The notes: generated from the sequence alone by a model not told the origin. DNA of 64,000 nucleotides from Epiperipatus broadwayi (GCA_028023455.1 JAQFVV010000185.1:1003239-1067238), one strand, 5' to 3'; positions 11,802-22,607 are shown, counted from the stretch's first letter. Translations and numbers: made by a program.

Positions 11802-11874
11802 GATGTTTATCAGATTATATATCAGCATATATATATATATATATATATGCTGATATATATATCTGATAAACATC
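11802..11874. repeat. Palindromic TA-rich end
   Basis: GATGTTTATCAGAT at 11802-11815 is repeated in inverse at 11861-11874, with ATCAGCATAT...ATATGCTGAT and TA repeats between. A perfect cruciform is possible. It sits at the end of hammerhead unit 2, so the end of that unit has been copied in inverse. Confidence 0.8.
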
Positions 11875-12399
11875 ATTGAGATCTCACTTATATATATATA
11901 TATATATATATAAGTGTGTTGGTATGCTTTAATATTCACTATGCTGTAACATCATATTGAATATATCCTAAAAATTCTAATACACAAATATGGATATTTA
12001 TACAAATAGCTGAATATTTATTTTATACTGGTCAACGGTCCTTTGATAATTTATTTTTGATACTGATGAATTGAAAGGTTAAGTAGAGATTAACTTTGAA
12101 GTGAAAAAAAGATAGTACTCCGTATTTAATTTAGTCTAATGCAGTATTTTAATCTATAAAATAGAAAAAATCTATAACTTGAGGGGTAAAAGTCAAAAAA
12201 TCTAAAGTATTGCGAATCGATTTCTGAACTTAAATATATAAAAACGAGTTTTAGAAAAATATTATTTTCATCAAGAGTAACGATTAGTAATTGCATGATT
12301 TTTTTGGAAGAATACAGTGTTTACTTACGGATAAAAATTGTTTTTATTTTAATATAAATTAAATAAATAAGTTCAAATATATATAAATAATATTAAATA

Positions 12400-12540
12400 T
12401 TTTTAGCTGTAATACACCATATACTCCTTAATTAATACTTTACAATGCACATTTAACATATGATTGATTTCTTCTTGTTTACACTTTCAACTGCCTTGCA
12501 GTCATAATCAAAGCTACAACATTTACACATATACAAATAA
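12400..12540 (-). repeat. Dispersed hammerhead-like repeat, copy A
   Basis: The reverse complement reads GGTTAAATATTATTTGTATA, then GTTGTAGCTTTGATTATGAC, a hairpin GACTGC-AAG-GCAGTT, GAAAGTGTAA, and a tail TCATATGTTAAATGTGCATT. The same order occurs at 16030-16200 and 57190-57330, so this is one repeat family. The CTGATGA-hairpin-GAAA order resembles a hammerhead, here with the core eroded to TTGATTA. Confidence 0.65.
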
Positions 12541-12612
12541 TATTTAACCATATATATATATATAATACGTAATATAAATAAAATATTCGTTAATTAAAAC
12601 AAAATTGTAATT

Positions 12613-12942
12613 ATAATAAAAATAATAAATTTAATGATAATACACCATGAAAAACAGTCTTTAATTCTGCAGAAGTACTTTTGGATAATTTCTTAAACCT
12701 GCCTCAACTTCCATTAAATTAAAAAACAAAAAATCAAAGCAGAAGCAAACGTCAACAATTCAAATCCTAACATTAAAAAACAGGATTCATGGGATTTAAA
12801 TTGATGACGTTTGCTTCTGTTTTGTTTTTTAAAAATTTAATGGCAATTGAGGCAGGTTTAAGAAATTAACTGAAAGTACTTCTGCATATTTAAAAACTGT
12901 TTTTAATAGTTTATTACCGTTAAATTTATTATTTTTATTATA
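12613..12942. repeat. Foldback element with ~150-bp inverted arms
   Basis: Left arm 12613-12767 and right arm 12792-12942 are inverted copies with small indels, separated by a 24-bp spacer. The outer arm words (ATAATAAAAATAATAAATTT, AACAGTCTTT, AGAAGTACTTT) match the smaller hairpin at 5735-5873. It has no coding capacity and resembles a MITE or foldback transposon. Confidence 0.75.
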
Positions 12943-13079
12943 TACAAATATATATACACACAGATATATATACAAAAATACAAATGACATTTTAAACTGT
13001 ATTTGAAACTGCATTTTAAAGAATAGTATTATATTTTTGAAAGATTGAGAAAAATATGAAGTAATACCTAATTTTATAA

Positions 13080-13545
13080 AATTAAAAAAGCTTATGAAGA
13101 CCATGAATGATAAGAAAAAATTTATAAAAGTATTGAGACAAATTCTAAAAGAATATATATGAAAGAATTATACTAAGAAACATAAGATTTATGAAGAAAT
13201 TTATAATATAAAAATGTTTTTAACAACAAAAATATCTTTTAAAGAAGAAAATATTTTTAGGAATCTATATAAAAAGAAGAAAGAATTTATAAATAAAAAT
13301 ACATTAGACATGTGAAGAAAATAAATAAGATAAGAAAAGAAAAAGAAGTTGAAGGATATAAAGAAGAATTTATAAAATATAAACAGAGAATATGGAATTT
13401 AACTAATAATGAATTAACAGAAGAAGAAAAATATATACTTAGTAAAGGAGTAAAATAAGTACTGTTTGAAAAATATAATAATAAGTATGTGGTAGAAGAG
13501 TGCAAGCATTAATGGAGAAGTTAGTACAGAAATATGTAGAAGATA

Positions 13546-13592
<47 letters not shown>

Positions 13593-15060
13593 TATATTTA
13601 TTCTCATAATATATATATATATATATATATATTATGAGAATAAATATATTAATAGTTTAATCAGTAGGAAAGATAAGTTATGGATGGATAAATTAAAAGA
13701 TGAAATGACTAATATGGTATATAAGATAAAATATTTGAAGGATAATAAGAGTAAAATTATAAATAAAAATATTTATACATTTAAAGGTATAATTACAATA
13801 AAAGATGTTAAAAAATAAAAAATAATTATGAAAAAGAGGTAATTTTCACAAAGTCAAACAAAAATAATAAATTGGTATTAATAAATAAAAAAGAATGCTT
13901 TTAAAAGATGAATGAAATGTTAGCAGAAAATATTTTTATAAAAATTTAAAAAGATGATACTAGAAAAAAAAATAAAAAGATGTATACGTTTATAAAAGGA
14001 ATGTATAATAATAATTTGATAAAAAAGGAAGTATTTATGTATTTAGGGAGAAAGGATTGTGCTAAGCCAAACTACATGGATCACCAAACACTTTTAAGAA
14101 AGGAATAACATTAAGACCAGTAATTAATGGTACAAACTTGTACTTTGACAGAATATCAAAGTGGATATCGAATAATATTTTTTTTAAAAATATTAATAAT
14201 AATAGTAATCATTCCACTAAAAATAGTAAAGATCTGGTAAAGGACAACAAAACAAAAAACATAAAATTTACAATAGAAAAAAAAGCTATCATATTTGGAT
14301 ATTCTATTAATAAAATCATATCATAACAGTAAATGTAAAATAGAGACATCAATGTATAAATGAATATAGATAATAGTATGGCAAATTGGAATTCAAATAT
14401 ATATAGAAAATACAAATTTAATATTATTTCAAAAATGTATAAAACTATAAATTACTTCTTCAATTATTATAATAAGCAAGTAGAATTAATAATTAATGAA
14501 TTTAAAATAAATGATTAACCAATAAAGATTATAGAAGCTAATATAAAAATATCAGAAGAGAAATTTGTTATTGATGATAATAGAGGAAATAATCTTAAAA
14601 AGAATAAAGGCAATACAATTAAATATATAGGTATAAAACATATAATAATAATAATATTGTAAAAAATATAAACAAAATAATTGAAGAATTAATAAAAAGT
14701 TTAATAATATGATAAAATTTAAAATAATAAATAAAAAGAATATGCATAATATATTAGATAATACATATATAGAAAATATAGAAAGTTATGTAAATGGATT
14801 ATATAAAATATAGTGTAAATCTTGTTAGGATAAAAATGTTAGGAATAATTATGTAGGTAAAACAAAAAACTCAATTTACATAAGATTAAACCAACACAAA
14901 TATGATAAAAGATGATCTGTTTATTTACATTCATTGAGGAAGTATAAAATTGGTAAGTCATACTAAGAGTGGAAGAGATAGAAAGATAAAAGAAGCTTTA
15001 TTTATTAGGCCCATATTTTAATAAGGATTTGGGTTTGAAAACAATAATTTTGTAGATTCA
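13080..15060 (+). mobile_element. Penelope-like element relic, copy 5 (plus)
   Basis: This is an old, heavily broken PLE. RT N-terminal motif ELTEEEKYILSKGVK is at about 13410-13455. A DKLKDEM...KDNKS segment at 13680-13760 is followed by RT motif KGITLRPVINGTN (about 14100-14140), then RISKWISNNIF and HSTKNSKDLV (14150-14240). The connection block GNTIKYIGIKH is at about 14610-14640. GIY-YIG, VNGLYKI with NYVGKTKNSIYIRLNQHKYD, lies at about 14785-14915. TA repeats and a palindrome interrupt the coding region at 13549-13651. Confidence 0.75.
13549..13651. repeat. TA microsatellite with perfect palindrome in PLE copy 5
   Basis: A TA run at 13549-13587 is followed by a palindrome in which TTAATATATTTATTCTCAT is mirrored by ATGAGAATAAATATATTAA around a second TA run (about 13588-13651). 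Part of the PLE frame (KYINSLISRK) continues from the right half, so the left half is an inverted copy of coding sequence. Confidence 0.85.
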
Positions 15061-15068
15061 TGTTTTTG

Positions 15069-15071
<3 letters not shown>

Positions 15072-15120
<49 letters not shown>
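15072..15120. repeat. (TA)n(GA)n microsatellite
   Basis: A TA run passes into a short GA run just downstream of the GIY-YIG remnant of PLE copy 5. Confidence 0.9.
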
Positions 15121-15121
<1 letters not shown>

Positions 15122-15599
15122 TTAAAATATTGAAATTAAAGTAAGATATGGTTTCGGAATGTTGTTCATAGAGGGCGTTAGAGTGATAAAATAAGGTTTA
15201 TCTGGTCATAATTGCTGATATTTTCTTGACTTCATTTAAGAAGAAGCCACAGTACATCACATCACATTAAAAGTCATTTCAGTTAAAAAATGGTGTAGCT
15301 GTAGTAAAGTTTAAAAGAGATAAAATTAATTAAAAATTAAGAAGAATAATTATATAGATATTATGTTAATATTATTATTATTATTATTGTTATAATGAAT
15401 GTATGTATAATATGTAAAATAATTAAAATAGAAGAAATAAATTAGATTAATGAATAAGTTTAAAAATAATAAGGATATGAATAAGTAAATGTTAAAAATT
15501 TTTAAGTAAAAGAAATTAATTGATTATAGATATAGAATAAAAGAACATTAGTTTTTAAAGAATTTTTTTTTTGGAATATTTAAAATCCATAATTTAAAA
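15121..15599. other. AT-rich non-coding stretch
   Basis: No coding remnant was recognised. A short ATT-rich run lies near 15370. Confidence 0.4.
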
Positions 15600-15890
15600 T
15601 ACAGTTAAACTACACAATATATCTAATATTAAACAATACCCACAAATCCATTCACTTCCCATTCACCCTTAATATTAAAATAAATCTTAAATAAGTTAAT
15701 TGCTTCAGAATAATAAATTTTCAATAATAAAGATTCTTTAATTCTTCTTTTGATTTCATTTCTCTCAAAGAAGACAACCTTAGCTTCATCAAAATTAATA
15801 TTGTGGCCTGTATCTTTTTCATGGACATACAAAGCAGAACTAAGATATCTATTTTTGAAATACAAACTCTAATGTATTTATATATTAGTT
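15600..15890 (-). pseudogene. PLE 3' fragment, copy 6 (GIY-YIG tail)
   Basis: The minus-strand frame at 15865-15629 encodes the C-terminal half of a PLE endonuclease: SSALYVHEKDTGHNINFDEAK, then RNEIKRRIKESLLLK. The pattern matches the equivalent block in copies 1/2 (LYIHELNTSHRI) and in the 22-27 kb family (ALSLHTIDSGHKIDFSS). The catalytic GIY and YIG motifs are missing. It ends in AT-rich sequence on the 3' side. Confidence 0.75.
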
Positions 15891-15955
15891 CACAGAGGGC
15901 AGTACTGAATTTCTTAACTTTGTATATTTACTTCAGTATAGCATTATGCACTGGG

Positions 15956-15957
<2 letters not shown>

Positions 15958-16009
<52 letters not shown>

Positions 16010-16038
16010 TGCATATATATATATATATATATATATGC
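15958..16038. repeat. TA microsatellite with GCATGCAT core
   Basis: Long TA runs flank TGCATGCA-like interruptions. The tract leads directly into a copy of the dispersed hammerhead-like repeat. Confidence 0.9.
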
Positions 16039-16200
16039 ATGGTTAAATATTAATTGTATATATTTAAATTTTGTAATTCTAATGATGATCTCAGGAGGGC
16101 AGATGAACCTGTAAGCAAGAAGAAATAAATCATATGTTAAAAGTGCATTGTAAAGTGTTAATTAAAAAAGTATATGGTGTATTATATGTATATAATTAAT
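16030..16200 (+). repeat. Dispersed hammerhead-like repeat, copy B
   Basis: The order matches the copies at 12400-12540 and 57190-57330: GGTTAAATATTAATTGTATA, CTAATGATGA at 16079, a degenerate hairpin, GAACCTGTAAGCAAGAAG, then AATCATATGTTAAAAGTGCA and GTATATGGTGTATTA. Stem II is eroded here. No coding content is present. Confidence 0.65.
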
Positions 16201-16975
16201 CCATGCAAATAAGGAAAAGAAGTGGAAAAAAATTTTGTTAGGTATGTAAGTTAAATGTTATTATACATTAAATAAGTAAGTTGGCTTGCATAAATTAATT
16301 ACATTAGATATTGAAATCAATAAATTTTCAAAGTAAAACAGGTTTGGTGGCTCATAATTGTATACATGTTTTAGGCTGGATGATTAACTATTTACCAGAG
16401 ATCATAAAGTGCAATAAATTAATGTCTATGAATAATCAATTTTAGGACAAAAACTTTTCTTGAAATTGACCACAAAAATTAAAAATACTAAAGAAGTAAA
16501 TATATGTTGTATATATTCCTTAGGTAGAAATTGATTTGAGTTTTAAAATAAAATATTTAGATGTAATTTCTCCAATAATTTTACTTAGTTTAATAGTCAT
16601 TGTTACTAAAAACTTGCTGATAACAAAAAATAGTAAAATTATTTTCTCCCATATAAAATCCTCCTCTGAAAGTGTTTATTACTATTAATACTTTGATTTG
16701 TATATTTACTTTATAAAATTTAAATTCTCATTACATGTTTTATGAAAAATATGGAGCCAAAATAAACACCATCAGTAAGAAAAAATTTACATGCATACCA
16801 TTATTTTTTTTTATTATCAAGAACTATGTTTTTCTGTCACATATGCTTGATGAACTTAATTTTTTTTTTTTTTAAATAATGATTTATTCCATTTATTACT
16901 TAAACCGAAAATATCCAAAAATTTTATTTTTTATGAAAATTCTTTAAACAATGCTTTCTATTTTAAATTTTGAGA
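16201..16975. other. AT-rich non-coding stretch
   Basis: No feature was recognised. Homopolymer A and T runs are common. Confidence 0.4.
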
Positions 16976-16977
16976 GA

Positions 16978-17160
16978 TTTAAATCATCATCATCATCATA
17001 ATTTTAATGCATTATTAACCCACTGCAGAATATGTCTTCCCAAATTTAATTCAGTTTCTTTGATTTACAAGCTCTCTTTTCATCTACGAACAAATCTTCA
17101 TTATTTCATTTATTCATTTCATGGTTGGTCTTTTTCAATCTCTTCATTTTTAGTTTAAAA
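16978..17160 (-). mobile_element. RTE-type LINE 3' end fragment
   Basis: On the minus strand this reads, in drifting frames, the usual C-terminus of RTE-like reverse transcriptase ORFs (family pattern ...GRP..RW.DDI...LGEAFVQQW-stop). Here KRPTMK, then KICS, and TTGGGAAGACATATTCTGCA leading to GTGGGTTAA are visible. The element then ends in a short ATGATGATGATGATG tail at 16983-16998, as expected for RTE elements that end in simple repeats instead of poly-A. It is a 5'-truncated copy, older than the two at 52.8 and 61.8 kb. Confidence 0.6.
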
Positions 17161-17164
17161 CTTT

Positions 17165-19070
17165 ACATATCCACATATTATGATATCTTGAGCAATATGA
17201 AGCTTAGTTTTATTTTAGGCTTAATTCTTTTGATAATGTAAATGATGCATGTTTATTCTCTCTTCCAAATATTTTATTTATGCACTCTTCTTATAACTCA
17301 ATACTTTATTAAGTATATTAAAGTTTCTGTAATGATTGAACTTTTACTATGTGTTCAAGTCTCAGGTCCACAGGTAAAATTAGTAAAACCAAATCTAACA
17401 TATAATAATTAAAAAAATATTAAGTAAATACATTTTCTTTAACAAATACAAATGCACCCAAAATGTATTTTTAAAGAAAGCAATGATTAATTGTCAATAC
17501 CTTAAAATTTTTAATAATACTTAGAATTTTTTTTCACTTATCTGAAAGTGATTTTATGATTGTAATTGAAATCTAAACATATAGGTTATGGTAGGTAAGT
17601 ACATCAATTATAACATAGTTTTGTATGGTTGCTTAGAGCTGAATATCATAGATCATGACATAGTCATCTTACTTCTGACACTTGAAGTACTTACAAACTC
17701 CCAACTAATTCAATATTTGCTTATATTTTATAGAGATTTTTGTAATATTATATTAACTACTCATTTTTGTACTGATCAATAATTTGTCAGAACTTAGTAT
17801 TTTTAGTGAAGAGACACAAAAAATAATATATCAAACACATGAAATCAGCAATTCTCCAATCATAATAAGGATTATCTTTTCTTTATGATGGGTAATACTT
17901 TAAAAGAACCTTTTAAGCAGTGGGCTACTTAAACACGGGTTTACCTTTGAACACATGAAAAATACATATTATAACAGAATGGATTGACAAGGTATGCACA
18001 AATGACAAAAAATATTATTATCCAAGCACTGAATAGTCATCAATAAATATAAAATGAGCAATGAATAAGCATTAAAAGCAGTATAAATAATCATAAGTTA
18101 TAATATGATGGTAAGTATAGCATCAACAACAATAATCAAGAGTAAAAAGCTATCTTTTGCAACTGAATTTAAAATAAATATATTATAAAATCTGACACAA
18201 ATCATTATACAGTGAGTGCCAAACTTACAGAATGTTATTAAAACAAGCATAAACATTTTACCTATATAAAAATACTTATATTCTAAAATTTACAATAATA
18301 CATATTAATATATCATATACACTGAGATTATTATATCAATACTGATAATTTTCAATGATCAGACATCTAATACTATGAGTATAATGGATATATAAAAAAA
18401 GTTATCATCATAAAATGTAAATAGGATGAAGTATGTGAAATTATGTGCCATCCTACTAATTCTTTATAGAATCAGTAGGATGTTCAGTGGCACATATATG
18501 TTGAAATACTGTTATGCTGAAACTAAGGTGGCAATGCAAGAACCCTAAAGATTGTGAGCAAAATAAGTATACGTGCCAAATTTATTTCATTGTTAAACAA
18601 TTTTACTGACCTATAAACCACTTAAAGAATAATTCTATGGTAAAATAACATTGTTAATTCAAAGACAGCTAGAAGAATAAAGACATCAACATTTTTCAGA
18701 GAGGATTATTTCTTAAACAATTATTTGATAATGTTAACATAAAAATTATTAAAAAATATAGTGTGACAAAACTAACATTTTATATTTAGATCAACCCTAT
18801 ATATAATTTTATTTAACACATATAATTAATAATTATTTTCTTCTGATACTTTTTAAATAATAAATTATTTAATCTAAATGAGTTATTCCCTTAGAATAAT
18901 CAAGCCCTAAAGTATTTCACTAGAAAAAAAGTAACTTTAACCTAAACCTTTTTCACCTTTTCTTTTGAATGTGAGATGCCCACACATTTTAATCTAATGA
19001 AAAAATGTCTTTTTAACAAAACAACTAAATAAAATTTCATTATTATTCAATTATTACTTTTATTTGTAAA
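17165..19070. other. AT-rich non-coding stretch
   Basis: No coding remnant was recognised. The small plus-strand frame at 17588-17782 has no family motif. A hairpin with 13-bp arms lies at 18445-18493. Confidence 0.4.
18445..18493. repeat. Perfect short hairpin
   Basis: GTGCCA-TCCTACTAATTCT (18445-18463) pairs with AGAATCAGTAGGA (18468-18480, one mismatch) and TGGCAC (18488-18493), around a four-base TTAT loop. Function is unknown. It could be a foldback micro-element or a structured RNA. Confidence 0.6.
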
Positions 19071-19074
19071 ATAA

Positions 19075-19160
19075 CACACATACATACATACATACATACA
19101 TACATACATACATACATACATACACACATACACACACACATATATATATATATATATATT
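19075..19160. repeat. (CATA)n(CA)n(TA)n microsatellite
   Basis: About eleven CATA units are followed by short CA and TA runs. The Tyr/Cys/Val-rich minus-strand frame across it is an artefact of the repeat. Confidence 0.95.
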
Positions 19161-19420
19161 GAAGCAGTCAATCTTAGCCCAATGTTGAGCTTCATGGTTC
19201 TATCTACTAACCTATATTTAAATACTACGTCCTTTAATGTGCATATATATTTCATGTATATATTTTTGAGATGAGTGCCTAAAAATTATAAATTTTAGCT
19301 TTTCACTAACATTTTTATTATTATAAATTTTAATCCCTTTTTATTAAAGTACATAGGTGCGGGTCAGATATATATATATATATATTAGTAATCAATGTCT
19401 GTATTCCAATTATAAACAAA

Positions 19421-20306
19421 TATATATAATTCTTTAAAAAACAATACAATAATTAATACAGTAAATAATATTTTAAAAACAAATGTCTACTATAATTTAA
19501 TAGCATTACTTTTGACTATCTAACTAATCGTTATCAACTATATTCAATTTAGTTACAAAAACCCATTATAAATATCTACAAAAACAATTATGTCATACAT
19601 CAATTTTCCTACAATTCAATAATTTTTATATTAGCAGCTTGTCTATTTATCAAATACTGTTTTCCATTTCTTATTAACATAGCTTCTTTAATTTTATGTT
19701 TATTATTATTTCTTTAGATGCATAAATTCTTAACTTTATTAAAATCAAAATCAAAAACGTATATACATGTAACATTATGATCAAAAAATACTGAAGGTAA
19801 TACATCATCATTTCTAGCACTCTCTTGTCTTGATTTTTGCACTTGTTTATATAGCAATAAATGCTCCTTTGATCTTTTCTCCAATGTACACCAAGATTCA
19901 CCTATATATGCTTTTCAGCAAACACACCACCATTTATATATTGCACAACTTTGATTTAAAATAATACATCTACTTTTTAAATTATTTATCAATCTATTTA
20001 AATTAGGAGTGGATAAAATGCAACTCTACATATATTTTTACATATTTGCCTTATGAATTTCACTTGTTCATTAGAAATAAATAGACAAGCTGCTATTATA
20101 AAAATCAATAAATTGTGGAAAAGTTGATGCATGACATAATTGTTTTTGTAGACATTTATAATGGTTTTTTGTAATTGAATTTGAATATAGTTGATAACGA
20201 CTATTTAGATAGTCGAAAGTACTTTTATAAAATTATAGTAGATATTTGTTTTTAAAATATTATTTACTGTATTAATTATTGTATTGGTTTTGAAGAATTT
20301 TATATA
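19421..20306. mobile_element. Head-to-head PLE 3' ends, copy 7
   Basis: A minus-strand PLE fragment (GIY-YIG at about 20060-19650 and 3' tail 19649-19421) is joined at about 20065-20078 to an inverted plus-strand copy of the 3' tail only (20078-20306). The arms share long words such as AATAGACAAGCTGCTAT and TTTACTGTATTAATTATTGT. This is the same tail-outward geometry as copies 1/2, 4 and 9/10, here with one partner cut back to its untranslated tail. Confidence 0.75.
19674..20000 (-). pseudogene. GIY-YIG endonuclease remnant, PLE copy 7
   Basis: On the minus strand, about 19990-19925 reads NRLINNLKSRCIILNQSCAI followed by YKWWC. Next comes the nuclease core KAYIGESWCTLEKRSKEHLL (second motif YIG intact, catalytic arginine and EH present), then SARNDDVLPSVF and FDHNV. 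The frame is broken by a stop between the two motifs and by at least one shift. It diverges from the other PLE families here in its Cys/Trp-rich linker. Confidence 0.7.
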
Positions 20307-20444
20307 TATATATATTACAGGAGCAAAGATACTAACAAAATATTGATTTTTTTAAAAATATTTTATTATACATCATTTTTAAAACTTTTTCTTTTTAAAT
20401 TGTTTTTTTTTTACTAAACTGTATATTTTGTAAAATCCAAGATG

Positions 20445-20459
20445 AAAGATGCAACTGTT
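20445..20459 (+). repeat. Target-site duplication of SINE (left)
   Basis: AAAGATGCAACTGTT is repeated exactly at 20564-20578, bracketing the tRNA-like SINE. A 15-bp duplication is the usual mark of LINE-type target-primed insertion. Confidence 0.85.
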
Positions 20460-20563
20460 TGGTCTTGCATTGGTGGTCGAGAGGTCAGTGCGACTGCCTT
20501 GCACTAGCAGGCAGTTGCCGGGTTGCGCGTTTGCGTCCTGGCCGATGCTCTGAAACGAAAAAA
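20460..20563 (+). mobile_element. tRNA-derived SINE
   Basis: A GC-rich ~104-bp block lies in AT-rich DNA, with 15-bp target-site duplications on both sides and an A-rich end. At 20467-20548 it folds like a tRNA: acceptor arms GCATTGG and CCGATGC pair over 7 bp (one G-U). A-box-like TGGTCGAGAGG follows. An anticodon-like arm CTGCC/TTGCACT/AGCAG and a T-arm CCGGG/CCTGG enclose an expanded 14-base loop (TTGCGCGTTTGCGT), so the B box is split. The A box supplies a pol III promoter in active SINEs; the damaged B box suggests a dead copy. It is too distorted for a functional tRNA gene. Confidence 0.75.
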
Positions 20564-20578
20564 AAAGATGCAACTGTT
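20564..20578 (+). repeat. Target-site duplication of SINE (right)
   Basis: This is an exact repeat of 20445-20459, directly after the A-rich tail of the SINE. Confidence 0.85.
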
Positions 20579-20719
20579 AATTGTCCAAAAATAATAAAAA
20601 GGTTGGAAATCTAGTATTGTTTTAACCTTGGAAGGTATTTTTAATTAAAATTTTACCTAAAATAAAACAGGAAATCAGATTAATAGATTTTACTTTTGTT
20701 ATAAACAATTTTGTCAAAT

Positions 20720-21130
20720 CTATTTCCAATCTGGAAATAAATTTTCACATATTTTTGCAATGTTCTCTATTGTTTGCATCTTCAAAAACAATGGACAAAG
20801 AAATGTAAGATTTTTTCGATCAGAGATTAGATTTTGGGCTAGAAATAAGTAATTAAAAGCATTCCACAAATACCTGAGTGGGATATAAAATGGGCTGATT
20901 TTAAACACCAATGGGATAGTTACTACTGAGAAAACTGTGTTGCCATTAATACTCCATTCAACATTGAAATCTAAGTGAATAATAAAGTAGACACCAATCA
21001 TCTTTTGAACCCTTATGGAATTTTTTTTTACTACTGTACCATCTTGCTGCTGCTCTAGAATAAAGTAAAGGCCCACAATGAAAACTTTGGAATGCTTCTC
21101 AAATGATTGCTGCCATCTAAGAACTTGCAT
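20720..21130 (-). CDS. Unrecognised open reading frame, 136 aa
   Basis: 136 codons on the minus strand stay open in DNA where stops are frequent, which is longer than most chance frames here. It holds a mid-length hydrophobic/aromatic mix (for example KMIGVYFIIHLDFNVEWSI and LRYLWNAFNYLFLAQNLIS) but no motif I can assign. No promoter, splice site or poly-A signal stands out. It may be a fragment of a transposase or host exon, or chance. Confidence 0.2.
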   Translation of the reverse strand: MQVLRWQQSFEKHSKVFIVGLYFILEQQQDGTVVKKNSIRVQKMIGVYFIIHLDFNVEWSINGNTVFSVVTIPLVFKISPFYIPLRYLWNAFNYLFLAQNLISDRKNLTFLCPLFLKMQTIENIAKICENLFPDWK

Positions 21131-21184
21131 GGATCCCTAGCTGCTGTACATGGAGCTGAATTTTCAAAATGGACACTTAAGAAT

Positions 21185-21950
21185 TATAATGATTTTTATA
21201 CTGTCAACTAAAGGTAAATTGAGCCTAACTAATCTCAAATCCTACTATCAAGATTTCTCGTAATGTAGTATTTAACTTTGTATCTTTATAATATATAAAT
21301 TGTTCTCAAATGATTTTGATAAATCTAATTCTACCTCACTTGCTGTAACTTTTTTAACTTTGATGCAGTCATTTATTTATATGTATTTATTACTTTATTT
21401 TATATGTCTATTTTAATTATTATTAACATGCCAATCTCAAACAATCGGACTAGTTGAATTTCTAAAATCTTTCCTTTCTTCTTTTTAAGTAAACCTCCAT
21501 GAATTAAGGTTTTCTTAAAACATAATGCATTGTTAATTGATACACTTGCCAGATTGTTTTTATGAATCAACATTTTGTTTATGTTTTAGTATAAATTTTT
21601 TTTATTTGTCCAACTCCAAATAGAATAAAGTAATTCTATCTGGGGTGAATTCAGAATTTAGGCTAATTTGTGCTCTGAAACCTTATTTATTTTATAAATG
21701 TTATTTATTAAATTCTTAAAAGGTGACTTATTAGTTGCTATCTATAACTGCCAGTTTTATTTTATTTTCATACTCTTAAAATATCAAGTATTTAAATATT
21801 TTAGTTATTATAAAATCCATGAAGGTGGGATTGAATTATTTTTAAATAGCAGAAAAGGGAAGGGGGTAAATTTTAATGTTTTTTTTACTAAATACCCTCT
21901 TTTATATATATATGTATATAAAATACATATTTTGTGGGTTCATCTGTGTT
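21185..21950. other. AT-rich non-coding stretch
   Basis: No family was recognised. The plus-strand frame at 21698-21952 runs into the PLE end and shows no motif. Confidence 0.4.
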
Positions 21951-21968
21951 AAAAACTTTTAATATTAA

Positions 21969-22015
21969 TATACTGACGTTTCGACTTGGTCACACAAGCC
22001 ATCCACAGAGTTATA
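21969..22015 (-). ncRNA. Hammerhead-like ribozyme motif, PLE copy 8
   Basis: On the minus strand: TATAACT, core CTGTGGA (consensus CTGANGA, one A to T change), stem II GGCTTG/CAAGTC around TGTGAC, GAAA, two-base stem III CG, cleavage triplet GTC, then AGTATA, which pairs back to TATAACT with one bulged A. The same element occurs in copies 9 and 10. A stem III this short suggests action as a dimer, as described for PLE hammerheads. Confidence 0.55.
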
Positions 22016-22079
22016 AAAGGTAGAAAGACGGTTGTAGAGGCGCTACAATCAATGCTTTGAATAAAATGTTAAAATTCCA

Positions 22080-22470
22080 TCAATAGCAAAAAATGTTAAA
22101 TTTAGGAATGTTTTTTAAAAAAATCTTTCCAAATAGGAGGAAGTGTACATGTATCATCTCGCTTATTGATACAATCTGGCCTTTTAAGTATCTCAATGGC
22201 TTCTCTAATTTTGGCATTGGTAGAGATTATCACATCTGGATATGATCCTGGTACTAGAAAAATCAATTTTATGACCTGAATCTATAGTAAAGAGTGAGAG
22301 TGCTGATGATGATGAGTATTGCTCAATTGCATTAGCATGCTCATCTCTCCTAACACTGATGCGATGATTACTCATACCTATGTAAGAAGCTTTACAATTT
22401 TTACATGAGATTTGATAGACACCATGAGATTAAAGAGGGATTGAATGCTTAGGCTTGGTTATTACATTGC
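22080..22470 (-). pseudogene. GIY-YIG endonuclease of PLE copy 8
   Basis: On the minus strand, SHGVYQISCKNCKASYIGMS gives both GIY-like (GVY) and YIG motifs with a C-x2-C pair, followed by RISVRRDEHANA (catalytic arginine and histidine), the SGHKIDFSSTR block, and near 22160 IKRPDCINK.DD with PPIWKDFFKK. It differs from copies 9 and 10 by a few single-base indels that break the frame. The role in an intact element is target-DNA nicking. Confidence 0.8.
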
Positions 22471-22607
22471 TGATCTTTTGATGAGCAAAAAATGCTGTAT
22501 CTATATTATAGCATTTTAATATACGTCCGATAATGTCTGTAGTTCCTTTTACATATGGAACACAAATCCTAATAGCTGATTTATCATCTTTTTGTTTCCT
22601 ATTTTGT

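Larger units (their letters stand above)
11000..11815 (+). mobile_element. Tandem hammerhead repeat (retrozyme-like), family A
   Basis: Two direct copies of one unit, about 11009-11455 and 11463-11815, stand head to tail with a period of about 450 bp and roughly 85% identity by eye. Each carries a hammerhead motif at the same place. No protein is encoded. Short tandem non-coding monomers with one type I hammerhead per unit describe the metazoan retrozymes, small non-autonomous retroelements thought to spread through circular RNA. The second unit lacks the last ~80 bp of the first. A palindromic TA-rich end lies at 11802-11874. Target-site duplications were not identified. Confidence 0.7.

Noticed and set aside
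19043-19255. Cys/Val/Tyr-rich small protein
   Set aside because: Translation of the CATA/CA/TA microsatellite.
20467-20548. Functional tRNA gene (Cys-like anticodon GCA)
   Set aside because: The acceptor and anticodon arms pair, but the T-loop is 14 bases instead of 7, the B box is split, and it lies inside a SINE with target duplications and an A tail.
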